Shown: positions 54,500 to 62,928, numbered from the stretch's first letter. The stretch: 64,000 nucleotides of DNA from Uliginosibacterium paludis (GCF_039631355.1 NZ_JBDIVF010000008.1:88740-152739), one strand, 5' to 3'. Notes: generated from the sequence alone by a model not told the origin. Numbers and translations are program-made.

Positions 54500-54682
54500 T
54501 CAAGCCTCGCATTTCACAAGGTAGAAAACCTTGCTGATCATGCCGCGAACAGCCGGCGTATCTTCAAGCTCTACCGTATGGTTGATACGACGCAGACCCA
54601 GACCGCGCACAGTAGCGCGATGAGGCTGCTTGGTACCGATCAGGCTCTTGACGAGCGTGACACGAATTTTCTTGTCGGCCAT
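54500..54682 (-). CDS. rpmD: 50S ribosomal protein L30
   Basis: The 60-residue protein reads ADKKIRVTLVKSLIGTKQPH, then GLGLRRINHTVELEDTPAVRGMI, the L30 signature. The frame is open upstream to 54808, but that part overlaps rpsE; ATG 54682 gives the normal length. It lies 2 bases after rpsE and 1 base before rplO. Confidence 0.97.
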   Translation of the reverse strand: MADKKIRVTLVKSLIGTKQPHRATVRGLGLRRINHTVELEDTPAVRGMISKVFYLVKCEA

Positions 54683-54684
54683 GA

Positions 54685-55209
54685 TTACCCCAGAATCTCT
54701 TCGACCGTCTTGCCGCGCTTGGCAGCAATCTCGGAAGCAGTGCTGGTGCGGAACAAACCTTGCAGCGTCGCGCGAACGACGTTGTAGGGGTTGGTCGAAC
54801 CCAGGCACTTGCAGATGACGTCAGTCACGCCCATCACCTCGAACACGGCACGCATGGCGCCGCCGGCAATGATTCCCGTACCACTCGGAGCAGGCTGCAT
54901 GAGCACCACGGCAGCGCCGTGCTTGCCAACAACCGCATGCTGAATGGTGCCGTTCTTGAGCGAAACCTTGGCCATCTTGGCGCGAGCTTCGTTCATGGCT
55001 TTCTGAACGGCAACGGGAACTTCACGGGACTTGCCCTTACCCATGCCGATCCCGCCATCGCCATCGCCAACCACGGTCAAAGCGGCAAAACCGAGAATCC
55101 GGCCACCCTTCACAACCTTGGTCACGCGATTGACAGCGACCATTTTTTCACGCAGGCCGTCATCACGCTCTTCTTGAGCCTGGACCTTCTTTGTCTGTTG
55201 CTTAGCCAT
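54685..55209 (-). CDS. rpsE: 30S ribosomal protein S5
   Basis: The 174-residue protein has the double-stranded RNA-binding-like N domain (REKMVAVNRVTKVVKGGRILGFAALTVVGDG, with the loop where spectinomycin-resistance changes occur) and the C domain ending GKTVEEILG. GIGMGKGKSREVPVAVQKAM is conserved. S5 helps decoding accuracy. It is 11 bases after rplR and 2 before rpmD. Confidence 0.98.
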   Translation of the reverse strand: MAKQQTKKVQAQEERDDGLREKMVAVNRVTKVVKGGRILGFAALTVVGDGDGGIGMGKGKSREVPVAVQKAMNEARAKMAKVSLKNGTIQHAVVGKHGAAVVLMQPAPSGTGIIAGGAMRAVFEVMGVTDVICKCLGSTNPYNVVRATLQGLFRTSTASEIAAKRGKTVEEILG

Positions 55210-55220
55210 GATTCTCTCGC

Positions 55221-55574
55221 TCAGAACTTCAGACCATGTTCACGCGCGGCTTCGGCCAAGGCCTTGACACGTCCGTGATACTGGTAGCCGGCACGATCGA
55301 ACGCCACCGACTGGATGCCTGCCGCCACAGCGCGCTCGGCAATCAACTTGCCGACCACTGCTGCTGCGCCCACGTTTCCGCCGTTGGACACATCGCCCTT
55401 GACCGAAGCTTCCACAGTGGAAGCTGCCGCCAGCACGCGAGAGCCGCAATCGGAAATGATTTGCGCGTAGATATGGCAGTTCGAACGGAACACTGTCAGT
55501 CGAGCGACCTTTTGCTCCGCAATGCGGGCCCGAGTTTTGCGAGCCCTGCGCAAACGCGCTTCTTTCTTGTTCAT
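55221..55574 (-). CDS. rplR: 50S ribosomal protein L18
   Basis: The 117-residue protein starts MNKKEARLRRARKTRARIAE and includes LTVFRSNCHIYAQIISDCG and the C-terminal GYQYHGRVKALAEAAREHGLKF, all typical L18. It binds 5S rRNA with L5 and L25 in the central protuberance. It is 11 bases after rplF and 11 before rpsE. Confidence 0.98.
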   Translation of the reverse strand: MNKKEARLRRARKTRARIAEQKVARLTVFRSNCHIYAQIISDCGSRVLAAASTVEASVKGDVSNGGNVGAAAVVGKLIAERAVAAGIQSVAFDRAGYQYHGRVKALAEAAREHGLKF

Positions 55575-55585
55575 ATTCGTCCGCC

Positions 55586-56119
55586 TTACTTCTTCTTGGT
55601 TTCCTTCAGGCTAACCACTTCGTCGGCATAACGCACGCCCTTGCCCTTGTAAGGCTCCGGAGCACGGTAAGCGCGAACTTCCGCAGCCACCTGACCAACC
55701 TGTTGCTTGTCGACACCCTTGATGACGATCTCCGTCTGGGTGGGCGTTTCAACCTTCACGCCCGCCGGCATCTGATGCACGACCGGATGCGAGAAACCAA
55801 GCGTAAGGTTCAGCTTGTCGCCCTGAGCCTGAGCACGGTAGCCCACGCCAACCAGGTTGAGCTTGCGCTCAAAACCCTTGCTAACGCCGACAACCATGTT
55901 ATTCAACAGCGCGCGGACAGTGCCGGACATGGCATTCGCATTCACTGCGCCTGCAATCGCCTTCACCGCAACAACACTGCCTTCACGCTCAACGGTGACC
56001 GACGGATGCAGACGCTGCTTGAGCGCTCCCAACGGTCCCTTGACGGTTACTTCACCAGCTGCGATGGCCACATCAACACCGGCCGGCAGCGAAATGGGAT
56101 TCTTAGCTACGCGTGACAT
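55586..56119 (-). CDS. rplF: 50S ribosomal protein L6
   Basis: The 177-residue protein starts MSRVAKNPISLPAGVDVAI and has two repeated alpha/beta domains; the second carries RAYRAPEPYKGKGVRYADE, the L6 signature. It sits near the factor-binding site of the large subunit. The frame is open to 56179 into rpsH; ATG 56119, with a GGAG ribosome-binding site close upstream, gives the family length. It follows rpsH by 10 bases. Confidence 0.98.
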   Translation of the reverse strand: MSRVAKNPISLPAGVDVAIAAGEVTVKGPLGALKQRLHPSVTVEREGSVVAVKAIAGAVNANAMSGTVRALLNNMVVGVSKGFERKLNLVGVGYRAQAQGDKLNLTLGFSHPVVHQMPAGVKVETPTQTEIVIKGVDKQQVGQVAAEVRAYRAPEPYKGKGVRYADEVVSLKETKKK

Positions 56120-56129
56120 CGATTCCTCC

Positions 56130-56525
56130 TTACGCCACAACGCACAGAACTTCGCCGCCGACCTTGCTGGCGCGAGCACGGCGATCGGTCATCACGCCGC
56201 TGGGCGTAGAGACGATAGCCACACCCAGACCATTCATGACCTTGGGCAGTTCATCACAGCCGCGATAGACACGCAGGCCGGGCTTGCTTACACGCTCGAT
56301 GCGCTCGATAACCGGGCGACCGGCGTAATACTTCAGCGCGATCGACAGTTCGCGGGAAGAACCCTCACCACGAACCACGAAATCATCAACGTAACCTTCG
56401 TCCTTCAACACTTGCGCGATTGCAACCTTCAGCTTGGACGACGGCATGACAACCGAAGCCTTCTGAGCCTGTTGGGCATTGCGAATACGCGTCAGCATAT
56501 CGGCGACCGGATCAGACATACTCAT
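56130..56525 (-). CDS. rpsH: 30S ribosomal protein S8
   Basis: The 131-residue protein begins MSMSDPVADMLTRIRNAQQA and ends in the conserved TDRRARASKVGGEVLCVVA. S8 is a primary 16S rRNA-binding protein and, in E. coli, the translational repressor of the spc operon. It lies 10 bases after rpsN and 10 before rplF. A second in-frame ATG two codons later is possible but the longer start is common in related bacteria. Confidence 0.98.
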   Translation of the reverse strand: MSMSDPVADMLTRIRNAQQAQKASVVMPSSKLKVAIAQVLKDEGYVDDFVVRGEGSSRELSIALKYYAGRPVIERIERVSKPGLRVYRGCDELPKVMNGLGVAIVSTPSGVMTDRRARASKVGGEVLCVVA

Positions 56526-56535
56526 CTCGATCTCC

Positions 56536-56841
56536 TTACCAGCTAGCCTTGGTCATGCCAGGGACTTCACCCTTGAAAGCCACTTCACGCAGCTTGTTAC
56601 GGCACAAACCAAATTTACGGAACACACCACGGGGACGGCCCGTCAGTTCGCAACGATTGCGCAAACGACTCGGGCTGGCATTGCGCGGCAGCTTCTGAAG
56701 TTTCAGACGAGCATCCATGCGCTCCTCTTCGGAACGGGAAACGTCTTCAATCACCGCCTGCAGAGCAGCACGCTTGGCGGCGAACTTCTCCACCGTCTTG
56801 CGACGCTTTTCTTCGCGGTTGATAAGAGCCAGTTTAGCCAT
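56536..56841 (-). CDS. rpsN: 30S ribosomal protein S14, zinc-free form
   Basis: The 101-residue protein starts MAKLALINREEKRRKTVEKF and ends CRNKLREVAFKGEVPGMTKASW; NRCELTGRPRGVFRKFGLCR is the conserved centre. It is the long form without the paired zinc-binding CxxC motifs. The frame is open to 56889 but overlaps rplE; ATG 56841 matches the family start. It follows rplE by 7 bases. Confidence 0.97.
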   Translation of the reverse strand: MAKLALINREEKRRKTVEKFAAKRAALQAVIEDVSRSEEERMDARLKLQKLPRNASPSRLRNRCELTGRPRGVFRKFGLCRNKLREVAFKGEVPGMTKASW

Positions 56842-56848
56842 GTCAGCC

Positions 56849-57388
56849 TCAGTTCTTGAACGGGAATTTGAACGCTGCCAGAAGCGCACGCGCTTCTTCG
56901 TCCGTCTTGGCGGTCGTGGTCACACTGATGTTCATACCACGCAGCGCATCAATCTTGTCGTACTCGATCTCGGGGAAAATGATCTGCTCTTTCACGCCGA
57001 GGTTATAATTGCCGCGACCGTCAAATCCCTTGCCGACAATACCGCGGAAGTCACGAATACGAGGCATCGCAATCGTGATCAAACGATCCAGGAATTCAAA
57101 CATGCGAGGACCGCGAAGGGTCACCATGCAGCCAATGGGATAACCATCACGGATCTTGAAGCCGGCAATCGACTTCTTGGCCTTGGTCACCACCGGACGC
57201 TGACCAGCAATCTTGGTCATATCGCCCACTGCGTGCTCCAGCACTTTCTTGTCGCCAACAGCCTCACCAACACCCATATTCAGAGTGATCTTGGTAATGC
57301 GCGGCACTTCCATGACGGACTTGTAACCAAAACGCTCACTCAACTGAGGAGCAACTTCGGTCTTGTAAAACTCTTGAAGACGAGCCAT
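56849..57388 (-). CDS. rplE: 50S ribosomal protein L5
   Basis: The 179-residue protein has the L5 signature ITLNMGVGEAVGDKKVLEHAV and the C-terminal GMNISVTTTAKTDEEARALL. It binds 5S rRNA and forms an intersubunit bridge with S13. It lies 9 bases after rplX and 7 before rpsN, the normal spc order. Confidence 0.98.
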   Translation of the reverse strand: MARLQEFYKTEVAPQLSERFGYKSVMEVPRITKITLNMGVGEAVGDKKVLEHAVGDMTKIAGQRPVVTKAKKSIAGFKIRDGYPIGCMVTLRGPRMFEFLDRLITIAMPRIRDFRGIVGKGFDGRGNYNLGVKEQIIFPEIEYDKIDALRGMNISVTTTAKTDEEARALLAAFKFPFKN

Positions 57389-57397
57389 GACTGTTCC

Positions 57398-57715
57398 TTA
57401 CGCGCCGAGCAGTTCGCCATTGGACTTGAAGAAGCGAACCTTCTTGCCATCCTCCAGCGTCTTGAAACCAACACGATCAGCCTTTTGCGTCGCCGAATTG
57501 AACACCGCCACGTTCGAAACATGGATCGGCATTTCTTTCTCGACGATACCGCCAACCTGCCCCTTTACGGGATTCGGCTTGGTGTGCTTCTTGACGCGAT
57601 TCACACCCTCAACCACAACCCGCTCAGCATCAACACAACGCACCACAGCGCCGCGCTTGCCTTTGTCTTTGCCAGCCAGGACGATCACTTCGTCCCCTTT
57701 GCGAATCTTGTTCAT
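57398..57715 (-). CDS. rplX: 50S ribosomal protein L24
   Basis: The 105-residue protein starts MNKIRKGDEVIVLAGKDKGK, the KOW motif of L24, with EGVNRVKKHTKPNPVKGQVGG following. L24 initiates 50S assembly near the exit tunnel. It is 9 bases after rplN and 9 before rplE. Confidence 0.98.
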   Translation of the reverse strand: MNKIRKGDEVIVLAGKDKGKRGAVVRCVDAERVVVEGVNRVKKHTKPNPVKGQVGGIVEKEMPIHVSNVAVFNSATQKADRVGFKTLEDGKKVRFFKSNGELLGA

Positions 57716-57724
57716 CTTCGCTCC

Positions 57725-58093
57725 TCAGAGGACCTCAGGGGCCAGCGAAACAATTTTCATGAAGCGCTCGGTACGCAACTCGCGCGTAACCGGCCCGAAA
57801 ATACGCGTACCAATGGGCTCGAGCTTGGCGTTCAGCAGCACAGCTGCATTCTTGTCAAACTTGATAAGAGAACCATCGTTACGACGAACACCCTTGGCAG
57901 TACGCACCACCACGGCATTGTATACATCACCCTTCTTGACACGCCCACGAGGAGCCGCATCCTTGATACTCACCTTGATGATGTCGCCAACGCCGGCATA
58001 GCGGCGCTTGGAACCACCCAACACCTTGATGCACATCACTGCGCGCGCACCCGTGTTGTCGGCGACGTCAAGAATCGTCTGCATTTGGATCAT
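57725..58093 (-). CDS. rplN: 50S ribosomal protein L14
   Basis: The 122-residue protein starts MIQMQTILDVADNTGARAVMC and includes VVRTAKGVRRNDGSLIKFDKNAAVLL and RIFGPVTRELR, all standard for L14. It lies at the subunit interface. It is the first gene of the spc part; a promoter-like and a terminator-like element lie in the 149 bases before it. Confidence 0.98.
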   Translation of the reverse strand: MIQMQTILDVADNTGARAVMCIKVLGGSKRRYAGVGDIIKVSIKDAAPRGRVKKGDVYNAVVVRTAKGVRRNDGSLIKFDKNAAVLLNAKLEPIGTRIFGPVTRELRTERFMKIVSLAPEVL

Positions 58094-58152
58094 TTGATTT
58101 CACTCCATCCAACTTGAGCACACCATCGCACTCAGTCTTGGATCCCGTTCGG

Positions 58153-58176
58153 GAAAAAGGCCCCGCAAAAAGCGGG
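58153..58176 (-). terminator. Terminator-like hairpin between rpsQ and rplN
   Basis: On the minus strand CCCGC-TTTTT-GCGGG is followed by GCC and TTTTT. It lies 66 bases past the rpsQ stop, and downstream of the promoter-like element, so it could end S10 transcripts or attenuate spc transcripts. Confidence 0.6.
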
Positions 58177-58190
58177 AAATCGAGCCAAGC

Positions 58191-58220
58191 ATTCTAGCCT
58201 GGCTCGAGTTCTCGATGCAA
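58191..58220 (-). promoter_or_regulatory. Candidate spc promoter upstream of rplN
   Basis: Reading on the minus strand, TTGCAT and TAGAAT are separated by 18 bases, a good sigma-70 match. It lies about 100 bases before the rplN start, where E. coli has its spc promoter. Confidence 0.6.
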
Positions 58221-58242
58221 GAACTATTTGCGGATCAATGAA

Positions 58243-58509
58243 TCAGCCTTGGGCTTTTTCAAGAACACGCGTCACGCGCCATGCCTTGGTCTTGGAAATC
58301 GGAGCGCACTCCTCAATCTCAACCAAGTCACCTTCAGCGGCCACATCCTTGGCCACGTCTGCGTGGTACTTCTTCGATTGGACCATCACCTTGCCGTAAA
58401 GCGGGTGCTTGACACGGCGCTCCACCAGCACGGTAACCGTCTTTTCCATCTTGTCGCTGACAACACGACCACTCAGCGTGCGGCGCACGACTTGCTTTTC
58501 TTCACTCAT
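58243..58509 (-). CDS. rpsQ: 30S ribosomal protein S17
   Basis: The 88-residue OB-fold protein includes GRVVSDKMEKTVTVLVERRVKHPLYGK and ECAPISKTKAWRVTRVLEKA, the S17 signature. It binds 16S rRNA early in assembly. Its ATG shares one base with the rpmC stop (TAATG). It is the last gene of the S10 part, followed by 149 bases with a promoter and hairpin. Confidence 0.97.
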   Translation of the reverse strand: MSEEKQVVRRTLSGRVVSDKMEKTVTVLVERRVKHPLYGKVMVQSKKYHADVAKDVAAEGDLVEIEECAPISKTKAWRVTRVLEKAQG

Positions 58510-58700
58510 TACGCCACCGCCTTTTCGCGCAGGATGGTACGGACGCGAGCAATATCACGACGCACACGACCCAATTGCGCCGTGTTGTTCAGTTGCTGCG
58601 TAGCGATCTGCATGCGCAGGGAGAACTGCTCCTTGAGCAGCGCAACCAACTCATCCTGAAGCTCGGCGGCGTTCTTTGAACGCAACTCATTGGCTTTCAT
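58509..58700 (-). CDS. rpmC: 50S ribosomal protein L29
   Basis: The 63-residue protein is a helical hairpin that reads MKANELRSKNAAELQDELVA and ends RTILREKAVA; QLNNTAQLGRVRRDIARV is the family signature. It lies near the tunnel exit beside L23. It is 5 bases after rplP and overlaps rpsQ by 1 base. Confidence 0.97.
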   Translation of the reverse strand: MKANELRSKNAAELQDELVALLKEQFSLRMQIATQQLNNTAQLGRVRRDIARVRTILREKAVA

Positions 58701-58705
58701 TCTAC

Positions 58706-59119
58706 TTACCCCACAAGCCGCGTCACGAACGCGGTCTCAATCGGAAGCTTGGCAGCAGCCAGACGGAAAGCTTCACGAGCCAGAGTCTCGTCAACGCCGT
58801 CCATCTCATACAACACCTTGCCAGGCTGGATTTCAGCAACCCAATACTCAGGATTACCCTTGCCGTTACCCATACGGACTTCAGCAGGCTTCTTCGAGAT
58901 GGGTTTGTCCGGAAAAATACGGATCCAGATGCGGCCGCCGCGCTTGATGTGGCGGGTCATGGCACGACGTGCGGACTCGATCTGGCGAGCCGTCAAACGC
59001 CCCCGGCCGACAGCCTTAAGGCCATACTCGCCGAAACTCACCTTTGCGCCGCGAGTCGCAACGCCGGTGTTACGGCCCTTCTGCTCCTTGCGGTACTTCC
59101 TTCTATTCGGCTGCAGCAT
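58706..59119 (-). CDS. rplP: 50S ribosomal protein L16
   Basis: The 137-residue protein starts MLQPNRRKYRKEQKGRN and includes GEYGLKAVGRGRLTARQIESARRAM and KRGGRIWIRIFPDKPISKKP, all standard L16. It supports tRNA binding in the A site. It overlaps the rpsC end by 17 bases, and rpmC follows after 5 bases. Confidence 0.98.
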   Translation of the reverse strand: MLQPNRRKYRKEQKGRNTGVATRGAKVSFGEYGLKAVGRGRLTARQIESARRAMTRHIKRGGRIWIRIFPDKPISKKPAEVRMGNGKGNPEYWVAEIQPGKVLYEMDGVDETLAREAFRLAAAKLPIETAFVTRLVG

Positions 59120-59894
59120 CGCTTGCTCCTGCGTTCTTCACTGCGCCGCCCTTGCGCGCTGCGGGACGACGACCTGCCGGCTTGGCTTCGCCATCATTGC
59201 GTGCGGGACGACGGGTCTTGCGACCTTCGTTTTCGTTAGCTTCGGGAGCAACCGGCTGTTCGCCCTTGCCCAGCATCTCACCCTTGTACACCCACACCTT
59301 GATGCCGATGATGCCGTAGGTCGTGCTTGCTTCCGAGAAGCCGTAGTCGATGTCAGCGCGCAGGGTGTGCAGAGGCACACGACCTTCGCGGTACCACTCG
59401 GTACGGGCAATCTCTGCACCGTTCAAACGACCGGAGCTCATGATCTTGATACCTTGAGCACCCAGGCGCATGGCGTTCTGCATCGCACGCTTCATGGCGC
59501 GGCGGAACATGATCCGCTTTTCAAGCTGCTGAGCAATGGAGTCAGCGATCAGCTGAGCATCGGTTTCCGGCTTCCGGATTTCTTCGATGTTCACATGAAC
59601 CGGAACACCCATGATCTTCTGCAGGTCAGCCTTCAGTTGCTCGATATCCTCACCCTTCTTGCCGATCACAACACCCGGACGGGCGCTGAAAACGGTAATG
59701 CGGGCATTTTTGGCCGGACGCTCGATCAGTACGCGACCAACGGAGGCGTGCGCCAGCTTCTTCTTCAGATGCTCACGGACCTTGATGTCTTCGTGCAGCA
59801 TCGTAGCGAAACTCTGGCTGTTGGCGAACCAGCGAGAGCTCCAGTTCCGGGTTACCGCAAGGCGGAATCCGGTCGGATGGATTTTCTGTCCCAT
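59103..59894 (-). CDS. rpsC: 30S ribosomal protein S3
   Basis: The 263-residue protein starts MGQKIHPTGFRLAVTRNWSS and has a type II KH domain (PGVVIGKKGEDIEQLKADLQ) and the C domain. A tail of about 45 residues, rich in Lys, Arg and Ala (RPARNDGEAKPAGRRPAAR), extends beyond the E. coli length of 233. S3 lies at the mRNA entry site. It overlaps rplP by 17 bases, an unusually long overlap. Confidence 0.98.
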   Translation of the reverse strand: MGQKIHPTGFRLAVTRNWSSRWFANSQSFATMLHEDIKVREHLKKKLAHASVGRVLIERPAKNARITVFSARPGVVIGKKGEDIEQLKADLQKIMGVPVHVNIEEIRKPETDAQLIADSIAQQLEKRIMFRRAMKRAMQNAMRLGAQGIKIMSSGRLNGAEIARTEWYREGRVPLHTLRADIDYGFSEASTTYGIIGIKVWVYKGEMLGKGEQPVAPEANENEGRKTRRPARNDGEAKPAGRRPAARKGGAVKNAGASDAAAE

Positions 59895-59903
59895 ATGCTC
59901 CCC

Positions 59904-60233
59904 TTACTCCCCGACAGACAGGTAGATGTGACAGGTCTGCTTCTCGATGCGATTACCACGCCCCTTGGCGCGTGCGGTAAAACGCTTGAGCGACATACCC
60001 TTTTCGACGTGAATGGTCTTGACCTTCAGCGCGTCGATGTCAGCACCGTCATTGTGTTCGGCGTTCGCGATTGCGGACTCCAGAACCTTCTTGACGATAC
60101 CGGCACCCTTTTTCGGGCAGAAAGTCAGAATATTCAGCGCTTGATCCACCGGCTTGCCGCGAACAAGGTCCGCCACCAGGCGGCCCTTTTGTGCGGAGAG
60201 GCGGACACCGCGCAAACTAGCATTGGTTTCCAT
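59904..60233 (-). CDS. rplV: 50S ribosomal protein L22
   Basis: The 109-residue protein includes VRLSAQKGRLVADLVRGKPVDQALNIL and the tunnel-lining hairpin ending FTARAKGRGNRIEKQTCHIYL. It lies in the exit tunnel, where macrolide-resistance changes occur. It follows rpsS by 7 bases and precedes rpsC by 9. Confidence 0.98.
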   Translation of the reverse strand: METNASLRGVRLSAQKGRLVADLVRGKPVDQALNILTFCPKKGAGIVKKVLESAIANAEHNDGADIDALKVKTIHVEKGMSLKRFTARAKGRGNRIEKQTCHIYLSVGE

Positions 60234-60240
60234 AGTTACC

Positions 60241-60516
60241 TTACCTCTTCGCCTTCTTGCTGGCAGCGTGACCCTTGAAGGTACGCGTCAGCGCGAATTC
60301 GCCAAGTTTGTGACCTACCATGTTTTCAGTCACAAACACCGGAATGTGTTGCTTGCCGTTATGAACAGCGATCGTCAGACCGATGAACTCCGGCAGAATC
60401 GTCGACCGACGCGACCAAGTCTTGATAGGACGCTTGTCGGTGGAATTCGCCGCAGCTTCGACCTTCTTGATCAGATGGTCGTCTACAAACGGCCCTTTTT
60501 TAATGGAACGTGACAT
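60241..60516 (-). CDS. rpsS: 30S ribosomal protein S19
   Basis: The 91-residue protein starts MSRSIKKGPFVDDHLIKKVE and includes TWSRRSTILPEFIGLTIAVHNGK and MVGHKLGEFALTRTFKGH, typical S19. It forms a complex with S13 on the head of the small subunit. It lies 9 bases after rplB and 7 before rplV. Confidence 0.98.
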   Translation of the reverse strand: MSRSIKKGPFVDDHLIKKVEAAANSTDKRPIKTWSRRSTILPEFIGLTIAVHNGKQHIPVFVTENMVGHKLGEFALTRTFKGHAASKKAKR

Positions 60517-60525
60517 GACTACCTC

Positions 60526-61350
60526 TTATCGCTTGTGACGACGCTGAACGATCATGCTGTCAGTACGCTTGTTGTTGCGCGTACGATAGCCCTTGGCCGG
60601 CTGGCCCCACGGGCTGACAGGCACGCGACCTTCACCGGTCTTGCCCTCACCACCGCCGTGCGGGTGATCGACCGGGTTCATCACAGTACCGCGAACCGTC
60701 GGACGAATACCGCGCCAACGCTGGGCACCGGCCTTACCGATCTTGCGAAGATTGTTTTCTTCGTTACCGACTTCACCAATCGTCGCACGGCACTCGACAT
60801 GCACCCGACGGATTTCGCCGGAGCGAAGACGCAGCTGGGCATAGATACCTTCGCGTGCAAGCAGTTGCACGGAAGTACCTGCGGCGCGAGCGAGCTGCGC
60901 CCCCTTGCCAGGCAACATTTCCACGCAATGAATGGTGCTACCGACCGGAATATTGCGGATCGGAAGTGCGTTACCTGCCTTGATGGGCGCTTCGGAGCCG
61001 GACAGGATCTCCTGACCGACAACCAGCCCCTTCGGCGCAACGATATAACGACGCTCGCCGTCAGCGTAACAGAGCAGAGCGATATGCGCGCTGCGGTTCG
61101 GATCGTACTCAATACGCTCGACCTTGGCGACGATACCGTCCTTGTTACGCTTGAAGTCAACAACACGATAATGCTGCTTGTGACCACCGCCCTGATGACG
61201 AACAGTCACACGCCCGGTGTTGTTACGGCCTGCATTCTTGGACTGACTCTCGACCAGCCCGGCAAACGGCTTGCCCTTGTGCAGGTTCGGGCTTACGACC
61301 TTTACCAGACCACGGCGACCTGCCGAGGTGGGTTTTACCTTGACCAGCAT
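60526..61350 (-). CDS. rplB: 50S ribosomal protein L2
   Basis: The 274-residue protein has the L2 fold, with GRNNTGRVTVRHQGGGHKQHYR early and the peptidyl-transferase-proximal NPVDHPHGGGEGKTGEGR near residue 225. It binds 23S rRNA domain IV and is needed for subunit joining. Its ATG shares one base with the rplW stop. rpsS follows after 9 bases. Confidence 0.98.
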   Translation of the reverse strand: MLVKVKPTSAGRRGLVKVVSPNLHKGKPFAGLVESQSKNAGRNNTGRVTVRHQGGGHKQHYRVVDFKRNKDGIVAKVERIEYDPNRSAHIALLCYADGERRYIVAPKGLVVGQEILSGSEAPIKAGNALPIRNIPVGSTIHCVEMLPGKGAQLARAAGTSVQLLAREGIYAQLRLRSGEIRRVHVECRATIGEVGNEENNLRKIGKAGAQRWRGIRPTVRGTVMNPVDHPHGGGEGKTGEGRVPVSPWGQPAKGYRTRNNKRTDSMIVQRRHKR

Positions 61351-61658
61351 TATGCGGCCCCTCCCTCAACGAAGTTGATCTCCTGGCCCGGCTTCAGGCA
61401 CACAAATGCCTTCTTCCAGCCTTTGCGCTGACCGAGCGAACGGCCAAAACGCTTCACCTTGCCCTTGACGTTCAGGACCTGCACGGAGGCGACCTGAACC
61501 TTGAAGAGCAACTCGACAGCGGCCTTGATTTCCGGCTTGGTGGCGTCAGAAGCCACACGGAAAATCACTTGCTCATGCTTTTCAGCAACAGCAGTCGCCT
61601 TCTCGGAAATCTGCGGCGCGAGCAGCACCTGCAGGAGTCGTTCCTGGCTATAGCTCAT
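61350..61658 (-). CDS. rplW: 50S ribosomal protein L23
   Basis: The 102-residue protein starts MSYSQERLLQVLLAPQISEKA and contains VASVQVLNVKGKVKRFGRSLGQRKGWKKAFV, the L23 signature with its rRNA-binding loop. It sits at the tunnel exit and docks trigger factor and SRP. The frame is open to 61790 inside rplD; ATG 61658 is the family start. It overlaps rplD by 4 bases and rplB by 1. Confidence 0.97.
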   Translation of the reverse strand: MSYSQERLLQVLLAPQISEKATAVAEKHEQVIFRVASDATKPEIKAAVELLFKVQVASVQVLNVKGKVKRFGRSLGQRKGWKKAFVCLKPGQEINFVEGGAA

Positions 61659-62275
61659 TGCCACATCTCCTCGATCTTGGCGACAGCAGCACGCGTCACG
61701 ATCACGCGCGGGTAACGCACCAGCGAAACCGGATCTGCTTCGTGGGCCTCGAGCACCAGCACATTGTGCAGGTTGCGCGACGACAGCCACAGGTTTTCAT
61801 CCATCTCGTCGGTAATCACCAGCACCGACTCAGCACCAAAGCCCTTGAGCTTCTGAGCCAGCAGACGGGTCTTGGGAGCGTCAACAGTGAAGCTCTCGAC
61901 CACAACCAGACGATCTTCGCGAACCAGCTGCGACAGAATCGAAGCGATACCGGCGCGAAACTGCTTGCGATTCACTTTTTGAGTGAAGTTTTCGTCAGGA
62001 CGGTTCGGGAAAATCCGACCACCCCCACGCCACAGAGGCGAAGATGACATACCGGCACGGGCATTACCCGTGCCCTTTTGGCGGAAGGGCTTGTGAGTCG
62101 TATGCTTGACTTCACCACGATCCTTCTGCGCGCGATTGCCAGAACGGGCATTCGCCTGATAGGCCACAACCAGCTGGTGCACCAGCGCTTCGTTGTATTC
62201 GCGGCCAAAAACCGCATCCGAAGCCTGCACCGTTGCGGAGGCCTGGCCCTGATCATTAATCAGCTTGAGTTCCAT
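61655..62275 (-). CDS. rplD: 50S ribosomal protein L4
   Basis: The 206-residue protein has the extended tunnel loop (AQKDRGEVKHTTHKPFRQKGTGNARAG, key part KPFRQKGTGNARAG) and a globular domain. L4 lines the exit tunnel and in E. coli represses the S10 operon by binding its leader. It is 11 bases after rplC and overlaps rplW by 4 bases. Confidence 0.98.
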   Translation of the reverse strand: MELKLINDQGQASATVQASDAVFGREYNEALVHQLVVAYQANARSGNRAQKDRGEVKHTTHKPFRQKGTGNARAGMSSSPLWRGGGRIFPNRPDENFTQKVNRKQFRAGIASILSQLVREDRLVVVESFTVDAPKTRLLAQKLKGFGAESVLVITDEMDENLWLSSRNLHNVLVLEAHEADPVSLVRYPRVIVTRAAVAKIEEMWQ

Positions 62276-62286
62276 GACGCCCCCGA

Positions 62287-62928
62287 TCAGTTAGCCTTGA
62301 CAGCAGGACGCACAATCACGTCACCACCATCATGACCCGGCACTGCGCCCTTGATGAGCAGCAGACCACGCTCGACATCCACGCGCACAACTTCCAGATT
62401 CTGGACCGTCTTGCGAACAGCGCCCAGATGACCCGCCATGCGCTTGCCCGGAAAAACACGCCCCGGATCCTGCGCCATACCGATCGAACCCGGAGCGTTA
62501 TGACTCACCGAGTTACCGTGAGACGCACGCTGCGAGCTGAAGTTGTGACGCTTGATGGCGCCAGCAAAGCCCTTACCGATCGAAGTGCCGACCACGTCAA
62601 CCTTCTGCCCCACGGCAAAGATCTCGACGCTGATCACATCGCCAGCCTTGTAACTGGCAATCTGCTCGGCAGAAAGACGGAATTCGCGCATGACGCTTCC
62701 AGCTTCAACCCCCGCCTTGGCCGCGTGGCCAGCGAGCGCCTTGACGACACGGCTGGCACGCCGCTCACCAAAAGCAACCTGAACAGCGGAATAACCATCC
62801 ACCTCAGGGGTCTTGATCTGGGTCACGCGATTGTTCGACACGTCAAGCACAGTCACAGGAACGGACGCGCCGTCCTCTGCAAAAATGCGAGTCATGCCGA
62901 CCTTGCGACCAACAAGGCCTAGACTCAT
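62287..62928 (-). CDS. rplC: 50S ribosomal protein L3
   Basis: The 213-residue protein starts MSLGLVGRKVGMTRIFAEDG and holds the conserved loop FSSQRASHGNSVSHNAPGSIG with the Gln that PrmB methylates in E. coli, and GRVFPGKRMAGHLG. It reaches the peptidyl-transferase centre. It is separated from rpsJ by 125 bases that hold a 9-bp stem hairpin, wider than usual for the S10 operon. Confidence 0.98.
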   Translation of the reverse strand: MSLGLVGRKVGMTRIFAEDGASVPVTVLDVSNNRVTQIKTPEVDGYSAVQVAFGERRASRVVKALAGHAAKAGVEAGSVMREFRLSAEQIASYKAGDVISVEIFAVGQKVDVVGTSIGKGFAGAIKRHNFSSQRASHGNSVSHNAPGSIGMAQDPGRVFPGKRMAGHLGAVRKTVQNLEVVRVDVERGLLLIKGAVPGHDGGDVIVRPAVKAN

